Shown one piece after another: positions 19,914 through 31,584 of a stretch of 64,000 bases of DNA. The stretch comes from Shewanella marina JCM 15074 (GTDB taxonomy: Bacteria > Pseudomonadota > Gammaproteobacteria > Enterobacterales > Shewanellaceae). The notes below the pieces were generated by a model. That model had not been told where the DNA came from. It saw only the letters and a program-made list of their open reading frames with translations, and did no database searches. The stretch's first letter is position 1; each line of letters starts with the position of its first letter. The position numbers and the translations under genes were made by a program. The stretch spans positions 1 through 64,000 of the forward strand of contig NZ_BALM01000005.1 in NCBI RefSeq assembly GCF_000614975.1, written 5' to 3'.

Positions 19914-21167
19914 ATGTTAAGTTACACTGACTTTTTCTCCAGAAAAGTAGCGAAAGGCAAAGCATTCTTTGATCGCCAAGACCAAAGACGTAAATTAACT
20001 ATTGATCTGTCTTCATCATCATCAGTATGGCTAGCTGGAGAACGTAGAGTCGGCAAAACCTCTGCTGCTATTCATGTATGCAGTGAACTTGAGGCTAACC
20101 CAAGCCAATACGGCATAAATCATTTCGCATGGAGCGAATGCGATATAAGCTCCTGTGCAACTATTGAAGCAACAAAGCGTCAAATATTGCACACTATCGC
20201 CGATGCGGCAGGAAAAATAACGGGAAAAAGCAAGAAAGCTATTGAGCTGCTTAAATCAGCATTTGCTCGTTTCGACCCCGAACTGTCCGTGGGCGGTTCC
20301 GATATTGCAAAGCTAACGTTAAAGCTTAAATCAATATCAGCAGAAGACTCACTGCAGGACGCTATCATTGCGCTAGACGGACTCGCTAAAAAACAAAATA
20401 GCAAAGCCGTTATCATCATTGATGAATTCCAGACATTGGCTGAAATAGAACAGGCGACCGGAGAGAGAATTGAGTGGGACATTAGAGCTGGACTGCAGCA
20501 CTCAGATAATGTGTGCATGGTTTTTGCTGGCTCTAAAAAGCGCATGATGAGCGAAGTGTTTTTAAATAAGAGCCGAGGCTTATACGGCATGTGTCGCAGA
20601 ATCAATATTTTTGAGCTACCTAAGGATGACTGTATCGCACACCTAACGCTTGCGTCTAAACAATGTGGCTACACCTTTGATGCTAAAGCGCTAGAAATGA
20701 TTGTGGACATAACATTGGGGCACCCGAGAGACTTCTCACACTTAAGCCTACAGGTTTTTGAGGACTCCACTTTTGATAACGTTAAGCCTAAGCATATTAG
20801 CACTGATACTGTGATTAACGCTTGGGGCACATATATCAAAGACGTTGTTATTGACGAGGTTAGTTCTTTATTAAAGGAGAAGTTGAACAACAACAAACGC
20901 GCTGAGATTTCTACAATCCAAGCAATTGCTCATACTAGGCCACGCACAAACAAGATTAGAACTGCCAAATTTGCAATGCTGGTAGGGCTTAGTACGACCC
21001 CTATTGTTGGGGCAATTAAGAACTTAGAGGAACAGGGACTTATTAGGATCGTAGACGAAAGGTGGTCGCTGTGCGAACCATCATACGAAGAGTCACTTAA
21101 GCAAATATCGAAATACCATTTCGATCCAGCACTAATAGAGGCCGTGAAAATACTAAGCGAACAGTAA
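19914..21167 (+). CDS. AAA+ ATPase with C-terminal winged helix (COG1672-like)
   Basis: The 417-residue protein has a Walker A at about residues 42-50 (GERRVGKTS), a Walker B at about 162-169 (AVIIIDEFQ) and a sensor-like MVFAGSKKR near 203. The last 100 residues, with VGLSTTPIVGAIKNLEEQGL, look like a winged helix. This architecture belongs to the STAND/COG1672-type prokaryotic ATPases, whose roles are mostly unknown and include conflict systems. It has its own promoter with a large palindrome. Its stop is only about 15 bases from an orphan Rhs tip on the other strand. No partner gene is visible, so I do not assign a function. Confidence 0.75.
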   Translation: MLSYTDFFSRKVAKGKAFFDRQDQRRKLTIDLSSSSSVWLAGERRVGKTSAAIHVCSELEANPSQYGINHFAWSECDISSCATIEATKRQILHTIADAAGKITGKSKKAIELLKSAFARFDPELSVGGSDIAKLTLKLKSISAEDSLQDAIIALDGLAKKQNSKAVIIIDEFQTLAEIEQATGERIEWDIRAGLQHSDNVCMVFAGSKKRMMSEVFLNKSRGLYGMCRRINIFELPKDDCIAHLTLASKQCGYTFDAKALEMIVDITLGHPRDFSHLSLQVFEDSTFDNVKPKHISTDTVINAWGTYIKDVVIDEVSSLLKEKLNNNKRAEISTIQAIAHTRPRTNKIRTAKFAMLVGLSTTPIVGAIKNLEEQGLIRIVDERWSLCEPSYEESLKQISKYHFDPALIEAVKILSEQ

Positions 21168-21181
21168 AAAAATTTTTTAGC

Positions 21182-21640
21182 CTACATTTTTTGATGGCTG
21201 GACTGAAGTATTGCCGTTACTTTTAACCGAATCATTACTAATTTTTGATTTTGTTTGTTTAGGTAAGTCAGCAAAGCCTGAAGCAACTCTGCAATTAGCT
21301 GCGGACCTGCCTTTAATTCTAGAATACCCTGTCGGATCAGTCTCTGCCAATGGATTGTTCATGATGTATGAATATGGGGTGACTGATTGAGTCGATGTAG
21401 GACTTTGAATAAGTGGGTCAACTGACATAAAGCGGCCCAGGTTGTAGTCATACACTCGCCCGTTCATGTGAATGAGCTGCTGCTCATTAAAATGTTCATG
21501 GTCAGTAAAGCCGCGGCGATACTGATTGGTGTCTGATAAATCGATTAACTTGGATAGCACCACATTGCCATTGAACATGTCAGTATGGTGGTCTGCGCCG
21601 ACATTTGTGGTGCGGCCAAAGGCGTTAAAACGCGGAGATG
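21182..21640 (-). pseudogene. Orphan Rhs tip (second copy of the core end)
   Basis: The minus-strand peptide QYRRGFTDHEHFNEQQLIHM and the following GRVYDYNLGRFMSVDP and DPTGYSRIKGRSA repeat the end of the intact Rhs core at 23220-23680 with about 90% identity. The copy lacks the upstream core and stops at PSKNVG, exactly where the main gene goes on into its toxin tip. Its 5' side is cut by an IS110 scrap. It looks like a displaced Rhs C-terminus of the type left by tip exchange. Confidence 0.85.
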
Positions 21641-21742
21641 GCTACTTACGCAAACAACTTATCCATGGCGCAAGGACTGTTGTCGCTCATTCAAATAAAA
21701 AGAACGATGACTTAAATCACTGGATTAACCAATTTAAATGTA
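21625..21742 (+). pseudogene. IS110-family transposase scrap
   Basis: The plus-strand reading RGDGYLRKQLIHGARTVV followed by NDDLNHWINQ matches the C-terminal transposase region of IS110/IS902 elements. Only about 40 codons remain, joined on the left to the Rhs tip and on the right to a repeated module. It marks an insertion or deletion event inside the Rhs locus. Confidence 0.75.
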
Positions 21743-21847
21743 GTGGTGCATTAAATTTGGCTGCCTAGTTAGAGGTGATATTATCGCCTCACAATCCTAG
21801 TTAATTAAATCTAGTTCAACCTGCATAAACCACCATTATTATGGGGG
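21740..21847. repeat. Copy 1 of a ~107-bp module behind an immunity-like gene
   Basis: The block from gtagtggtgcattaaatttg to the hairpin-like accaccattattatgggg matches 31876-31980 closely. It contains a short hairpin, GAGGTGAT/ATCGCCTC. It lies about 100 bases downstream of the candidate immunity gene on the minus strand. It may be an IS end or a conserved 3' flank that moves with toxin-immunity cassettes. Confidence 0.7.
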
Positions 21848-21945
21848 GAAATATTATTCTTTATTGGGTGCTAGGTAGTTAGATTGTTTGTATGGTTAAA
21901 GTGGTCGAATAATAGTGATGGACATGATTTTTAATATAACATTGT

Positions 21946-22575
21946 CTACCCGAAGGTAGACAATTGTTTTTCTATAAATTTTTTAAGTGAATCTCGTTTA
22001 AGGTTTCCAGAAAGTTCATTTAGATAATTCACAGACTTATGAGGACCAAGTAAAGTAAGCAATGAAAGCACGGCTTCTTCAGCAATTCCTTCTTGCTCCA
22101 TTTTGATAATAGCAATAATATCTTTTGCGTCATCACAATTACCAACCCAACCAATAGCTGTAATAGCATTCCCTTGAATTAACTCATTATCCGAAAATAA
22201 ATACTTTCGAGCATATTCTCGCTGCTCTGTTACATCGCCGGAGCTGCTTTGGCCTAATAAAGCTGCTAAATGCAATTTAACTAATGGGCTTTTTAGTGTT
22301 GACGTACCTTCCATTGACCACCATTTAGCAATGGACTGAGTTTTAGCAGCTCTATCACCACCATTCAACCAGTTTTTGTATAGCGAATTAGATACTTTGA
22401 TAAGCAAATCTTCACATAGAAACTGTGCATCTAAATTGAACACTTTAGGATATTGTGCACAATTGGCCGCATCAGCCTTGACCACATTATCCAAAACATC
22501 TTTTTCCCATTGAGAAGCGTTCGCTTTTCCAACAACCCCCACCCAGAATAAAAATAAGGTCAATACAATCTTCAT
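21946..22575 (-). CDS. Candidate Rhs immunity protein, exported, HEAT-like
   Basis: The gene starts 10 bases after the repaired end of the Rhs toxin tip, which is where the cognate immunity gene of a polymorphic toxin usually lies. The 209-residue product begins with a clear signal peptide (MKIVLTLFLFWVGVVGKANA). The mature part is helical with HEAT-like repeats (NAITAIGWVGNCDDAKDII, EEAVLSLLTLLGP). Two Cys residues near 39 and 54 could form a disulfide in the periplasm. Export suggests that the toxin is met in the periplasm. The immunity role rests on position, not on recognised homology. Confidence 0.65.
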   Translation of the reverse strand: MKIVLTLFLFWVGVVGKANASQWEKDVLDNVVKADAANCAQYPKVFNLDAQFLCEDLLIKVSNSLYKNWLNGGDRAAKTQSIAKWWSMEGTSTLKSPLVKLHLAALLGQSSSGDVTEQREYARKYLFSDNELIQGNAITAIGWVGNCDDAKDIIAIIKMEQEGIAEEAVLSLLTLLGPHKSVNYLNELSGNLKRDSLKKFIEKQLSTFG

Positions 22576-22584
22576 GATAACTCC

Positions 22585-23225
22585 CTATCGTAATGGTAAT
22601 TTTCGACTTAAAGGTGTGGGCCATTTCTGTGTTCCTAGCTTTTGACCTGTGCTAGATTTGTAACGAAAGTAAGTCCCTTTTAAAGGAGTTCTAATTGTAT
22701 TATCAATTACCAGAGGCTTACCATCAAAGCGCATTACTTCACCGCTAGGTGACAAGGCTTTATGATGTGTCCGAAAGGTAGAAATCTTCCCTCTAACTCT
22801 AACCCTCCTAAACTGCTCAATTTTCACATCAAACTCATGAAAATCGACATGCAACTCCATGCCGAATGATACTGGAGAGCCACCCCTTATAGTTTGCCCA
22901 TCGACAATTGAGTGCCCTGACAATACATCTCTCACGTCAGGTAAGTCTGCACCCGATGAAAATGCAGATCTCCAGTTCTTACCTATAATTAAGTCCAAAC
23001 TCCAAGAGTCAATAATCTCTTCTTCGATTCTATCTATATTCTCTTCACCTGCGGGGGCATGCAGGGTGGAAGGTATTCGGGTTAAAGCTCGCCATAGAAG
23101 CCTTTTTCTTTATGAGATGTTCGTGCTTGATTATTATTGCCCCCCCCCTCACCACCAAGCCTAGTACCATCATCCTGGCTGATAGTCTCTGTAGAACCAA
23201 TTTTATCAATCTCAAAGTCTACATT
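22585..23225 (-). other. Variable toxin tip of the Rhs protein
   Basis: After the conserved core ends at PSKNV, the frame continues as EIDKIGSTETISQDDGTRLG to KGFYGEL and stops. One extra T at 23084-23086 joins it to LTRIPSTLHAPAGEENIDR and then to the frame ending at 22585. The joined tip is about 210 residues. It contains GKNWRSAFSSGADLPDVRDV and a Lys/Arg-rich end (GTYFRYKSSTGQKLG). I do not recognise its toxin family. The orphan tip at 21182 diverges at the same point. Confidence 0.65.
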
Positions 23226-26200
23226 TTTTGATGGCTGGACTGAAGTGTTGCCGTTACTTTTAACAGAAACATCACCACCTTTTGATTTTGCTTGTTTAAG
23301 CAAGTCTCCAGAGTCATAAGCAAGTCTACAATCAGCTGCTGACCGACCTTTAATTCTAGTTCCTGTAGAGCAATACCCTGTCGGATCAGTCCCTGCCAGC
23401 GGATTATTCATGATGTATGAATAGGGGTTGACTGATTGAGTCGATGTGGGGCTCTGAATAAGTGGGTCAACTGACATAAACCTGCCAAGGTTATAGTCAT
23501 ATACTCGGCCGTTCATATGAATGAGTTGCTGCTCATTAAGATGCTCATGGTCAGTAAAGCCGCGGCGATACTGATTGGTGTCTGATAAATCGATTAACTT
23601 GGATAGCGCCACATTGCCATTGAGCATGTCGATATGGTGGTCTGCGCCGACATTTGTGGTGCGGCCAAAGGGGTCAAAGTAGCGTCGACTGACGATTTGC
23701 GCATGTTGATTGACCAAGGTAGTGGCACTGCCAAGTCTGTCGCGTAAAGTATAGAGTAATTGATGCTTACGCTCTGGCGTATAGCTAAGTACCGCGATGT
23801 CGCCAATAAAGGCACGCCAACTGCCATCGTTGTCGGCTTCATAAAACTTATCGACATAATGAGTGTTAACGGTTTTATTGGAAACAGTGCGAGTTTGCAG
23901 TGCACGCATATTGTCACTGCCGTAAACAAAGTGCGAGCTTGCGCCGCGACCGATGACGCTTAATGGTTTATCTAACGTGCTATAGGTCATGGTGAGGCCA
24001 TCACCAGAGGTTAAGTTACCTCGCTGGTCATAACCAAAGCTGACAGTTGCACCATTGAGTTTATCAATTTGGCACACAGCATTAGGTTTACTACTATTGC
24101 ACTGGTTGCCATATCGATAAGCGTTTTGATGGTTTTGACTGTAATCGCTCTTTTTCAGCAGATTACCCACGGCATCATACGCATAATCAACACTGCCATT
24201 AAATCCTGCTCTACCTAAGAAAGCCTGACTGGCAAAGTCATAATCCGTGAGGCGGTGTAAGTCATCATAGCCATAGCTTTTTTCCAGTCCCGTTTGGTAA
24301 TTAATCTCCTGCGTGAGGTTCATAAAGGCATCGTATTGCTCATAAGCATGGTGGTGCAGCGTGCCGGTTTGCGCAGTCGTTTTAGTGGAAGCCATCATGC
24401 CTGCGTCATGATAACCGTTGACTTGCTGCATACGGCTGTTGGCGAGCCCAGCCCCAGTAATATGCCTTGTGCATCCATGGCGGTGATGCGTTGGTAGGTA
24501 TAACCCGATGCGGCATTACGAGTATGAGTCATATAGCCAGTCTCATTGTATTGATAGGCTAATGTGAGACCATTAGGGTATACCAAACCTTTCGGGCGAC
24601 CATAAAAACTGTCGTACTGATGTTTTACGGTGCGAGTTTGGTTATCGCCGCCAACGGCATTGCTGACTTGCACACTAGATTGAGTGACTTGCAAGGCCGC
24701 GTTATATTGATAACTGCGGCGAATACCGTTGCCTTCTTCTTGGGATAATAGGCCTTTTTTGTCCGTGTCCCAGCGATATACTGAAACGCCTGCATCATGC
24801 CCGCCTGTAATCGTTTTGCGCGTGATGCGCCCAAGGGTATCTAACGTCAAGGCTTGACTGACGCCATTAGCATCTTTTTGATAAGTCAGTTCGCCTAAAC
24901 TGTTATAAGTAAACTCTGTGCTGCCTTGGTTAGGGTCAATAACCTTGGTTTTATGCCCTAGGCCATTATATTGCGCTTTAATCTGATTACCGTTGGCATC
25001 TTCAATCACTAAAGGTCTACCTGCACCGTCATAACCAAAGCGATTAGTACCGCCCATGGCGTCAGTGGTTTGATATAGCCAGCCTTGTGAGCCATAAGTG
25101 CGAGACATGCCAAGTCCTGCAACACTGATGTGGGTGGTTAAACCGTCGTACTCATACTGAGAAAGCAGTCCGCCGTTATAACCGTTGGGTAAACGGCGCC
25201 ATGCGGGACGGTCTAATGCATCAAAACCCCCAAATTCCGTATATTGTGTGATATCGCCGGCGTAATACACTTGTGAGTCTTTGATTAAACGGCCTAAGCT
25301 ATCATAGTGTTTATCTTGATATTGATAGCGACCATCAAAGCCTTGAGTGGCACTACGAACTGGTCTGCCAAGACTGTCGATAAAGGCAAGACTGGTCGGC
25401 ATACCCGCACTGCTCACTTGAGTCAGCCATTGACCATAGGCGGGGTTGTGGTTGCTATGACTGGCTTTTAAATAACGTAGATATTGATGTGGTTGACCTG
25501 TTTGTTTAACTAACACTGGGCGCCCTAGTACATCATATTCTGTCTCAGTGATACGATGATTGGCATCAGTGATTTTGATAGGTAACCCTAGTCCCATATC
25601 ATAATGAGTGGTTACTTGATGATTGAGGCTATTGGTGACGGTAAAAGGCAAATAACCGTCTGCTTGTGTGCTGTCGCCCGTACGAGTGTACGTTATCTGG
25701 GTGACGCGACTATTCATGGTACTGCAACTGCCATTAGTTGGCGTTTCACCCATTACAGTACTGCGATACGGCAAGCCATAGTCGTTATAAAGGTTTATTT
25801 CAGTTCGTTGACAACTATTAATGCCATTGTGAGTCCCGAATGAGGTTACTTGTTTAGGCTTGTGGTGAGTTACATCCCATTCATCAACTACTTGCACTTG
25901 CTGGGTGGATTGGTCAAAACCGGCTAAGTTGCCTCCCCAACTGCGCACAACAGGACTGATAGTGCTGGTTTTGCGGTCATATCGACGCAGCCACCAGTTA
26001 TTCTCATCCGGTGCAAATGCGGTGTCAACTTGAGTCTGATAGCTAAGCTGTCCACCTTCCACTTCATCCACTAACGTGGTGGTACTCCGCTTAATATTAC
26101 CAAACTCATCGACATCGTTAGCGTTCACCGCTTGCGTAGACGTGGAAAGCATTTTGCCATTAAGGTCCCAGCGGGTTTGCACTTGCTGGGTTAACACATT

Positions 26201-29200
26201 GTGTTTGACTCCACTGACTTGATGATTAGGGTTATCTTGCCAAGTGTACTGGGTTTGGCTGATTAACTGACTGCCTACATGGACTTGTTGCTGCTCAATC
26301 AGGCCAACTTCTGGGAATTTTTGGTGAAAGCGTGACGACACAATTTTATTGCGTCCCTGCTCTTGCTCAATTATCTCTCTAAAGCCCGTAAAGCCACGTC
26401 CTTGTAAGTGATACATGGCGCCTTTATAGGCATATTGGGTTTGGTTATGTCCGCCTTGTCCATTGGGAGAATCAAACGCATTGACCACATACATACTGGA
26501 GCCAAAATGTATGTAACCATCACCAACGTATTCATGGTCGGTATGGTAAAGCTTATCTTGCCCTGCGCTCGCTATACCGCTTGATAATGGACGATAGTGC
26601 CAGCGGCTTTGATTACCAGCACCATCAGTGACTGCTTGTAAATAATCGACGGGTTGATAATCGCTTGGCGTTTGACCTGAGCCCGCGCCGAAATTGCGAT
26701 TATAATAAACGCCATATTGCTGCCCAAATCCCGCAAATGGTGTACCTGAAGCATCTCCATTGTGCTCTGTATAATCTCTTTTTCGATGCACAAAGAGTAA
26801 GCTAGGCAATCCAGTTCCATAAGCATCGACGACTCTTGATTCGTAGGCATGGCCATAATAATCCGTTGGCTCCCGCCTTAAAGAAATGCTGCCATCCTCA
26901 TTTTCATCAAAATGAATGACATCAAATTGATAAATGCTATCGTCAGCTTCTGCACTATTAATACTTGTGCGGCTACTTATAGCATTAGTTGCATAATAGT
27001 TACCGTATAATGCATCCCCACACCGCATTGATTGGTTATAACGTGGATAGACCGTCGATACTAAAGCGCAGCCTTCGATTACACGTGTGCCTGGCGTCAA
27101 AAGCTCTGGTTGACCGTCAAAGTTAATATCGTAAACCTTGAAAGCATTGTGATACTTAGGTACACGTCTAATATCGGGTTCACGTTCAGAGTGATAATAA
27201 TAGGTAATACGACTGGCTAATGTGTCACCATCGATTGGTAATGATTGGCTAAAATTACCTAACCCTTTATTTAATCGAAGAATTAATGAATCATCGACTT
27301 GCCTATCATCATTCCAACCTATCCAATCTTGTAATCCATCTGCGTTAACATCAATAAAATAACTAAAATAACTGCTTGTTCCTGCTACGATAAAATCTAG
27401 GCTCTGGTGGCTAAAATTATTCCACAATCCCGTTGTCATTTGGTTAATTAGTAATGTTATAGGTCTAGGTTGAGGATAGCCATTTTTAACATCTGCCCCT
27501 GTTTCATTAATAATCAAATCAGGTAAACCATCACCTGTCATATCACCCATAAATTGCACATCAGTAATTAAGAAATGCGCGGTGTTATTGGCAGCGCTGG
27601 TTCGTTGATAATGAAAAACTACCTGACCTTGCTGATAAGGAGAATGAGTTTGTTTAGTGTGCAAGAATAGCTTCAATAGTGGATTATGGCTGTTATTGTC
27701 ATACAGCATCAAATCGACCCAACCATCACCATTATAATCAGCTAAATGCACAGGGTGACTGTCTTGTAGGCCAGTGACACTGGATGGTTGTAATATAATA
27801 CCTGTATTTATCCGTGCACCATCCGTATATTGAATAATGAGTTGATTATTCACATTTTGCCAATCATCGGTTTTTCCATCTTGGTTGATATCCCCATTGA
27901 CACATATTGGTTTTAAAGACAAACGGTTTAGATAACATGGATCCAATTGGAATGGATTTTCACCTGTTTTTTGCCCTTCCGCATTAACATATTGCCCTAA
28001 CCAATCAGCCACACCATCGCCATTTGAATCACCTCGAGGCATCACTTGATGGATTTCTTTTGCCTCAGGGTAAGCCATGCCTTCACCAAAATTAAATGGC
28101 TCAAGCGTGTGCGAAAGTTGTTGCTGCCAATCAAAGTCGGTTGCAGGTAAACATTGCTGGCTGCCGCTGTCTGTATATCCACACTGAATGACGGATGATA
28201 ATAAACTGCGCTGACTTGCACCGCTGTAGTCATAACTGAGCTGATAACTGTGTACTTTGCTGCTTAAATGATAGGTGTTGATTTCAGACAAACGGCGCGT
28301 TGTGACCGTTTTACCGCCTGCGAGATAACCAGATCGTTTATCTTCTCTCGCCTCGTAAATCAACTCAATTTTACGGTCACCTTCTGCAGTTTGGCTACCG
28401 GTATAGTGAATGTTTTTAAGCAGGTGTTCGCCTGCCACACTGGTGTCATAGTGGTAATTAATGGTGTTGGCCCCACCACTATATCGCTCTTGAGTGACTT
28501 TCCAGCTTAATGGTGTGCTTAAGCCAGATGGTGCAAAACGACTTTGAGTATCACTGCCATAACTGGCTTCACTTCCATCTGCACGATAAACGGTAAAGTG
28601 ACTTTGGTTACTGTTTATCTCTCCTTGTTGAATAACTTTAACAAAGCTGTCCATTTCAGTGCGGTATTCCGTACCTGATTGTCCATAAGCGCCCGAAATT
28701 GCGATTAGTCGTTGACCGTTGAAACAGAGCCGGTCTGTTTCTGCATTAAAGGTTACCGCACGCGTAAAGCCATCTTGAGCATAGTTGGCGCTGCAGCGGC
28801 TTATACTAGAGCCTGCATTGAGTGACCAGCCCATACCTGCAATACCATTACCTGATTGCGAGTTGTAACTGAGTGAAACTTTAGGCTGAATGCCTCCGCG
28901 CCCAGGTGCGAGTTGGATTGGAATATTGTAGCTCGCTTGACCACCCGAGACGCCGCCATTGCCTTTTAGTTGAGCTGCGTCGATATTGACAGCTTGTGTT
29001 GGTACTTGATTGCTGCCTAGCGCATCTGGCACCGTGGTTTCAGTTATATTGATGCCATCATCGAAATTAACGTAAAGTTTATTTGATAATGTCCAATCAC
29101 TGCAGCCTGTGCTGTTACAGGCGCGGACACGATATTGATACTCGCCAAAATCGGAAATGCTGGCATGGTATGAGGTGGCCGAAGTGCTGGTGACGCTTTG

Positions 29201-31584
29201 CCATGCGCCGCCATCCAGTGCACTTTGCAATTGATACTGAGTGGCCTTCGCTGTTTGATTCCAACTAATATCAAACTCAGGCTCGGCGACGCTACTGGGT
29301 AAATTGATTGCTGTTGGTTTGTTGGGCGCCGTTAGGCTCACTGTTACGGTGCGAGCTTGCACATCTGAATAGCGGTTATTACTTTTTGCACGAGCATAAA
29401 CAGTATACTGGCCCGCACTTAGGTTGCTGAAACTGTATTGATATGGCGCAGTGGTGTCACTTTGCATGATGAGTTATTCAGTTTAAATTCAACTTGCTGG
29501 ATACTAGAGTCGATATCGCTGGCATTGGCACTCACCGAGAGATTTTGTCTATCCGTAATTGAATTAGGGGCGCTCAAATTGACGATTGGCGCGTCATCGA
29601 CTGCATTAACGTTAACGGCAAAAGTACGGCTAGCACTTAACTGTCCATCACTGACGGTTACAGTCACATTGGTGCTGCCTGATTGATTCGCTTTAGGGGT
29701 GACCTTGACATAACGATTGGCGCCAGTTCCCCATACGCTAATGTTGCCTGTCGGTACAAGAGATTGATTGCTTGAAGTGCGTGACAAGGTCAGTGAATTG
29801 ACAGATGTATCAATATCAGCAACGTTGAAACTGATGTTCCCCGTACTGCTGTCTTCATTAATGCTCTGATTACCAATAGCGCCAATAGTAGGTCTATCAT
29901 TAATGGCATTAACCGTTAACCTAAATTGTCGAGAAGCCGTTAAGCTCCCATCAGAGACCGTGACTGTAATGTCTGCAACACCAGATTGGTTCGCTTTTGG
30001 GGTGACTTTAATATAACGGTTTGCTCCTGCTCCCCACACACTAATATTACCATTCGGCACAAGAGACTGGTTGCTGGAGGTGCGCGATAACGTTAATGAA
30101 TTTACTGAGGTATCAATATCACCTACCGTAAATCCAATGGTCCCAGTATTGCTATCTTCATTAATTGTTCGATTTGAAATGCCGCCAATTGTTGGTCGGT
30201 CATTGATGGGCTTAACGGTTACCCAAAACTGACGACTGGCCAATAATGCGCCATCTGAGACATTAACCGTAATAAGTGCGCTTCCCGATTGATTAGCTTT
30301 TGGGGTGACTTTAACGTAACGATTGGCACCCGTGCCCCACACGCTGATATTACCGTTAGGTACTAAGCTTTGATTATTTGAGCTACGCGATAAGGTCAGC
30401 GAATTAACGGAAGTATCAATATCGCCTACCGTAAACCCTATAGTGCCGGTATTGCTGTCTTCATTCATTGTGCGGCTAGAAATGCCACTGATGGTTGGTC
30501 GGTCATTAATGGCGTTGACTGTCACCCAAAACTGACGACTGGCGGATAATGCTCCATCAGAAACATTGACGGTAATCAGTGCATTACCGTACTGATTAGG
30601 TGCGGGTGTGACTTTGACATAGCGATATTGGCCCGTGCCTCCTAAACTGATATTTCCTGTTGGAACAAGCGTTTGATTACTGGAACTTCTTGATAGTATT
30701 AGTGAGCTGACGGGGGTATCAATATCTGAGATGGTGAAGATAATATTACCCGTATTGCTATCTTCATTAATCGTTTTATGGGGTAAGCTACTGATTGTTG
30801 GTCTATCGTTGACATTTTTTACGGTTACCCAAAACGAGCGACTGCTCGATAACTGTCCATCAGATACGTGTACTGTTATCAACGCACTACCATATTGGTT
30901 TGGTGCTGGCGTCACTTTGACATAGCGGCTTGCACCGCTGCCTCCCAAGACAATGTTTGAATATGGAACTAAGTTAGCGTTATTGGTGCTACGGCTAAGA
31001 GATAAATTGCCCGCAGGTGTTTCTATATCATTAACACTAAAATAGATATTGCCAGTATTACTGTCTTCATTAATAACTTTGTTGCCAATCGAGCCAACAG
31101 TAGGTCTATCATTTCGGCAAGAAACATTGACTGAAACACGATACTCAAAATAAATGACTTGTTTAAGAAAGGCGGGTGTTGGCGCAGCATTCAAACCTGC
31201 AATAGGTGGTTTAATTGGGGTAATGTTATCGCCATAGCCATCTTGTTTAGTTTTAATGATGAAAGTGTCACCACCACAATAATTCTGATAAGCTTTGTAA
31301 GCCAAACCGTGCATTGTAGATGAAGTGCTTAAGCTTCCATGAATTGGAGATGACTGAATACTGATACCGTACTCAGAAGGTGAAATACCAAGCTGGATGT
31401 AAGTGAAGTCTAACTGAGTATCCTCAACTGCAGCAAGATTAACATGCTTAATAATGGGGTCGATAGATGGTATCGGCGGTACCCATTGGCCGCCTTTTGC
31501 TATTACTGTATTTACACTTATTAATAACCCAATAAAAAATAGGAACGCTTTAGTCGTAAAACGGTTAAATCCATTTATAGCCAT
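22585..31584 (-). CDS. Giant secreted SpvB/TcdB-like Rhs polymorphic toxin, three apparent frameshifts
   Basis: Three one-base breaks (near 29467, 24447-24449 and 23084-23086) divide one gene of about 3000 codons; adding one base at each gives a continuous product. Order of parts: signal peptide (MAINGFNRFTTKAFLFFIG...), five tandem 101-residue cadherin/Ig-like repeats, a fibronectin-type segment, an SpvB-like N-terminal toxin-complex domain (GRGGIQPKVSLSYNSQSGNG), FG-GAP-like Asp-rich repeats (GDSNGDGVADW, DYNGDGWVDL), many YD/Rhs repeats (YDVLGRPVLV, YDSLGRLIK), the core end GRVYDYNLGRFMSVDP with DPTGY, and a variable tip. The N-terminal signal points to Sec export and surface display, not to a T6SS PAAR/VgrG route. 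An immunity-like gene follows. The breaks are probably undercalls. Confidence 0.85.
29600..31115 (-). repeat. Five tandem 303-bp repeats in the Rhs gene
   Basis: Five units of 101 codons each start with NDRPT and contain INEDSNTG, a DIDT motif, LVP-GNIS, RYVKVTPK and ITVNVSDG. The period is 303 bases (for example 31094, 30791 and 30488). The units resemble cadherin/VCBS-type surface domains and probably form a stalk. Repeat number is likely to vary between strains. Confidence 0.85.

Noticed and set aside
22585..22998. Independent small gene between the Rhs end and the immunity gene
   Set aside because: The frame is open upstream to the Rhs stop and joins the Rhs tip after adding one T at 23084-23086, so it is the toxin tip and not a separate gene.
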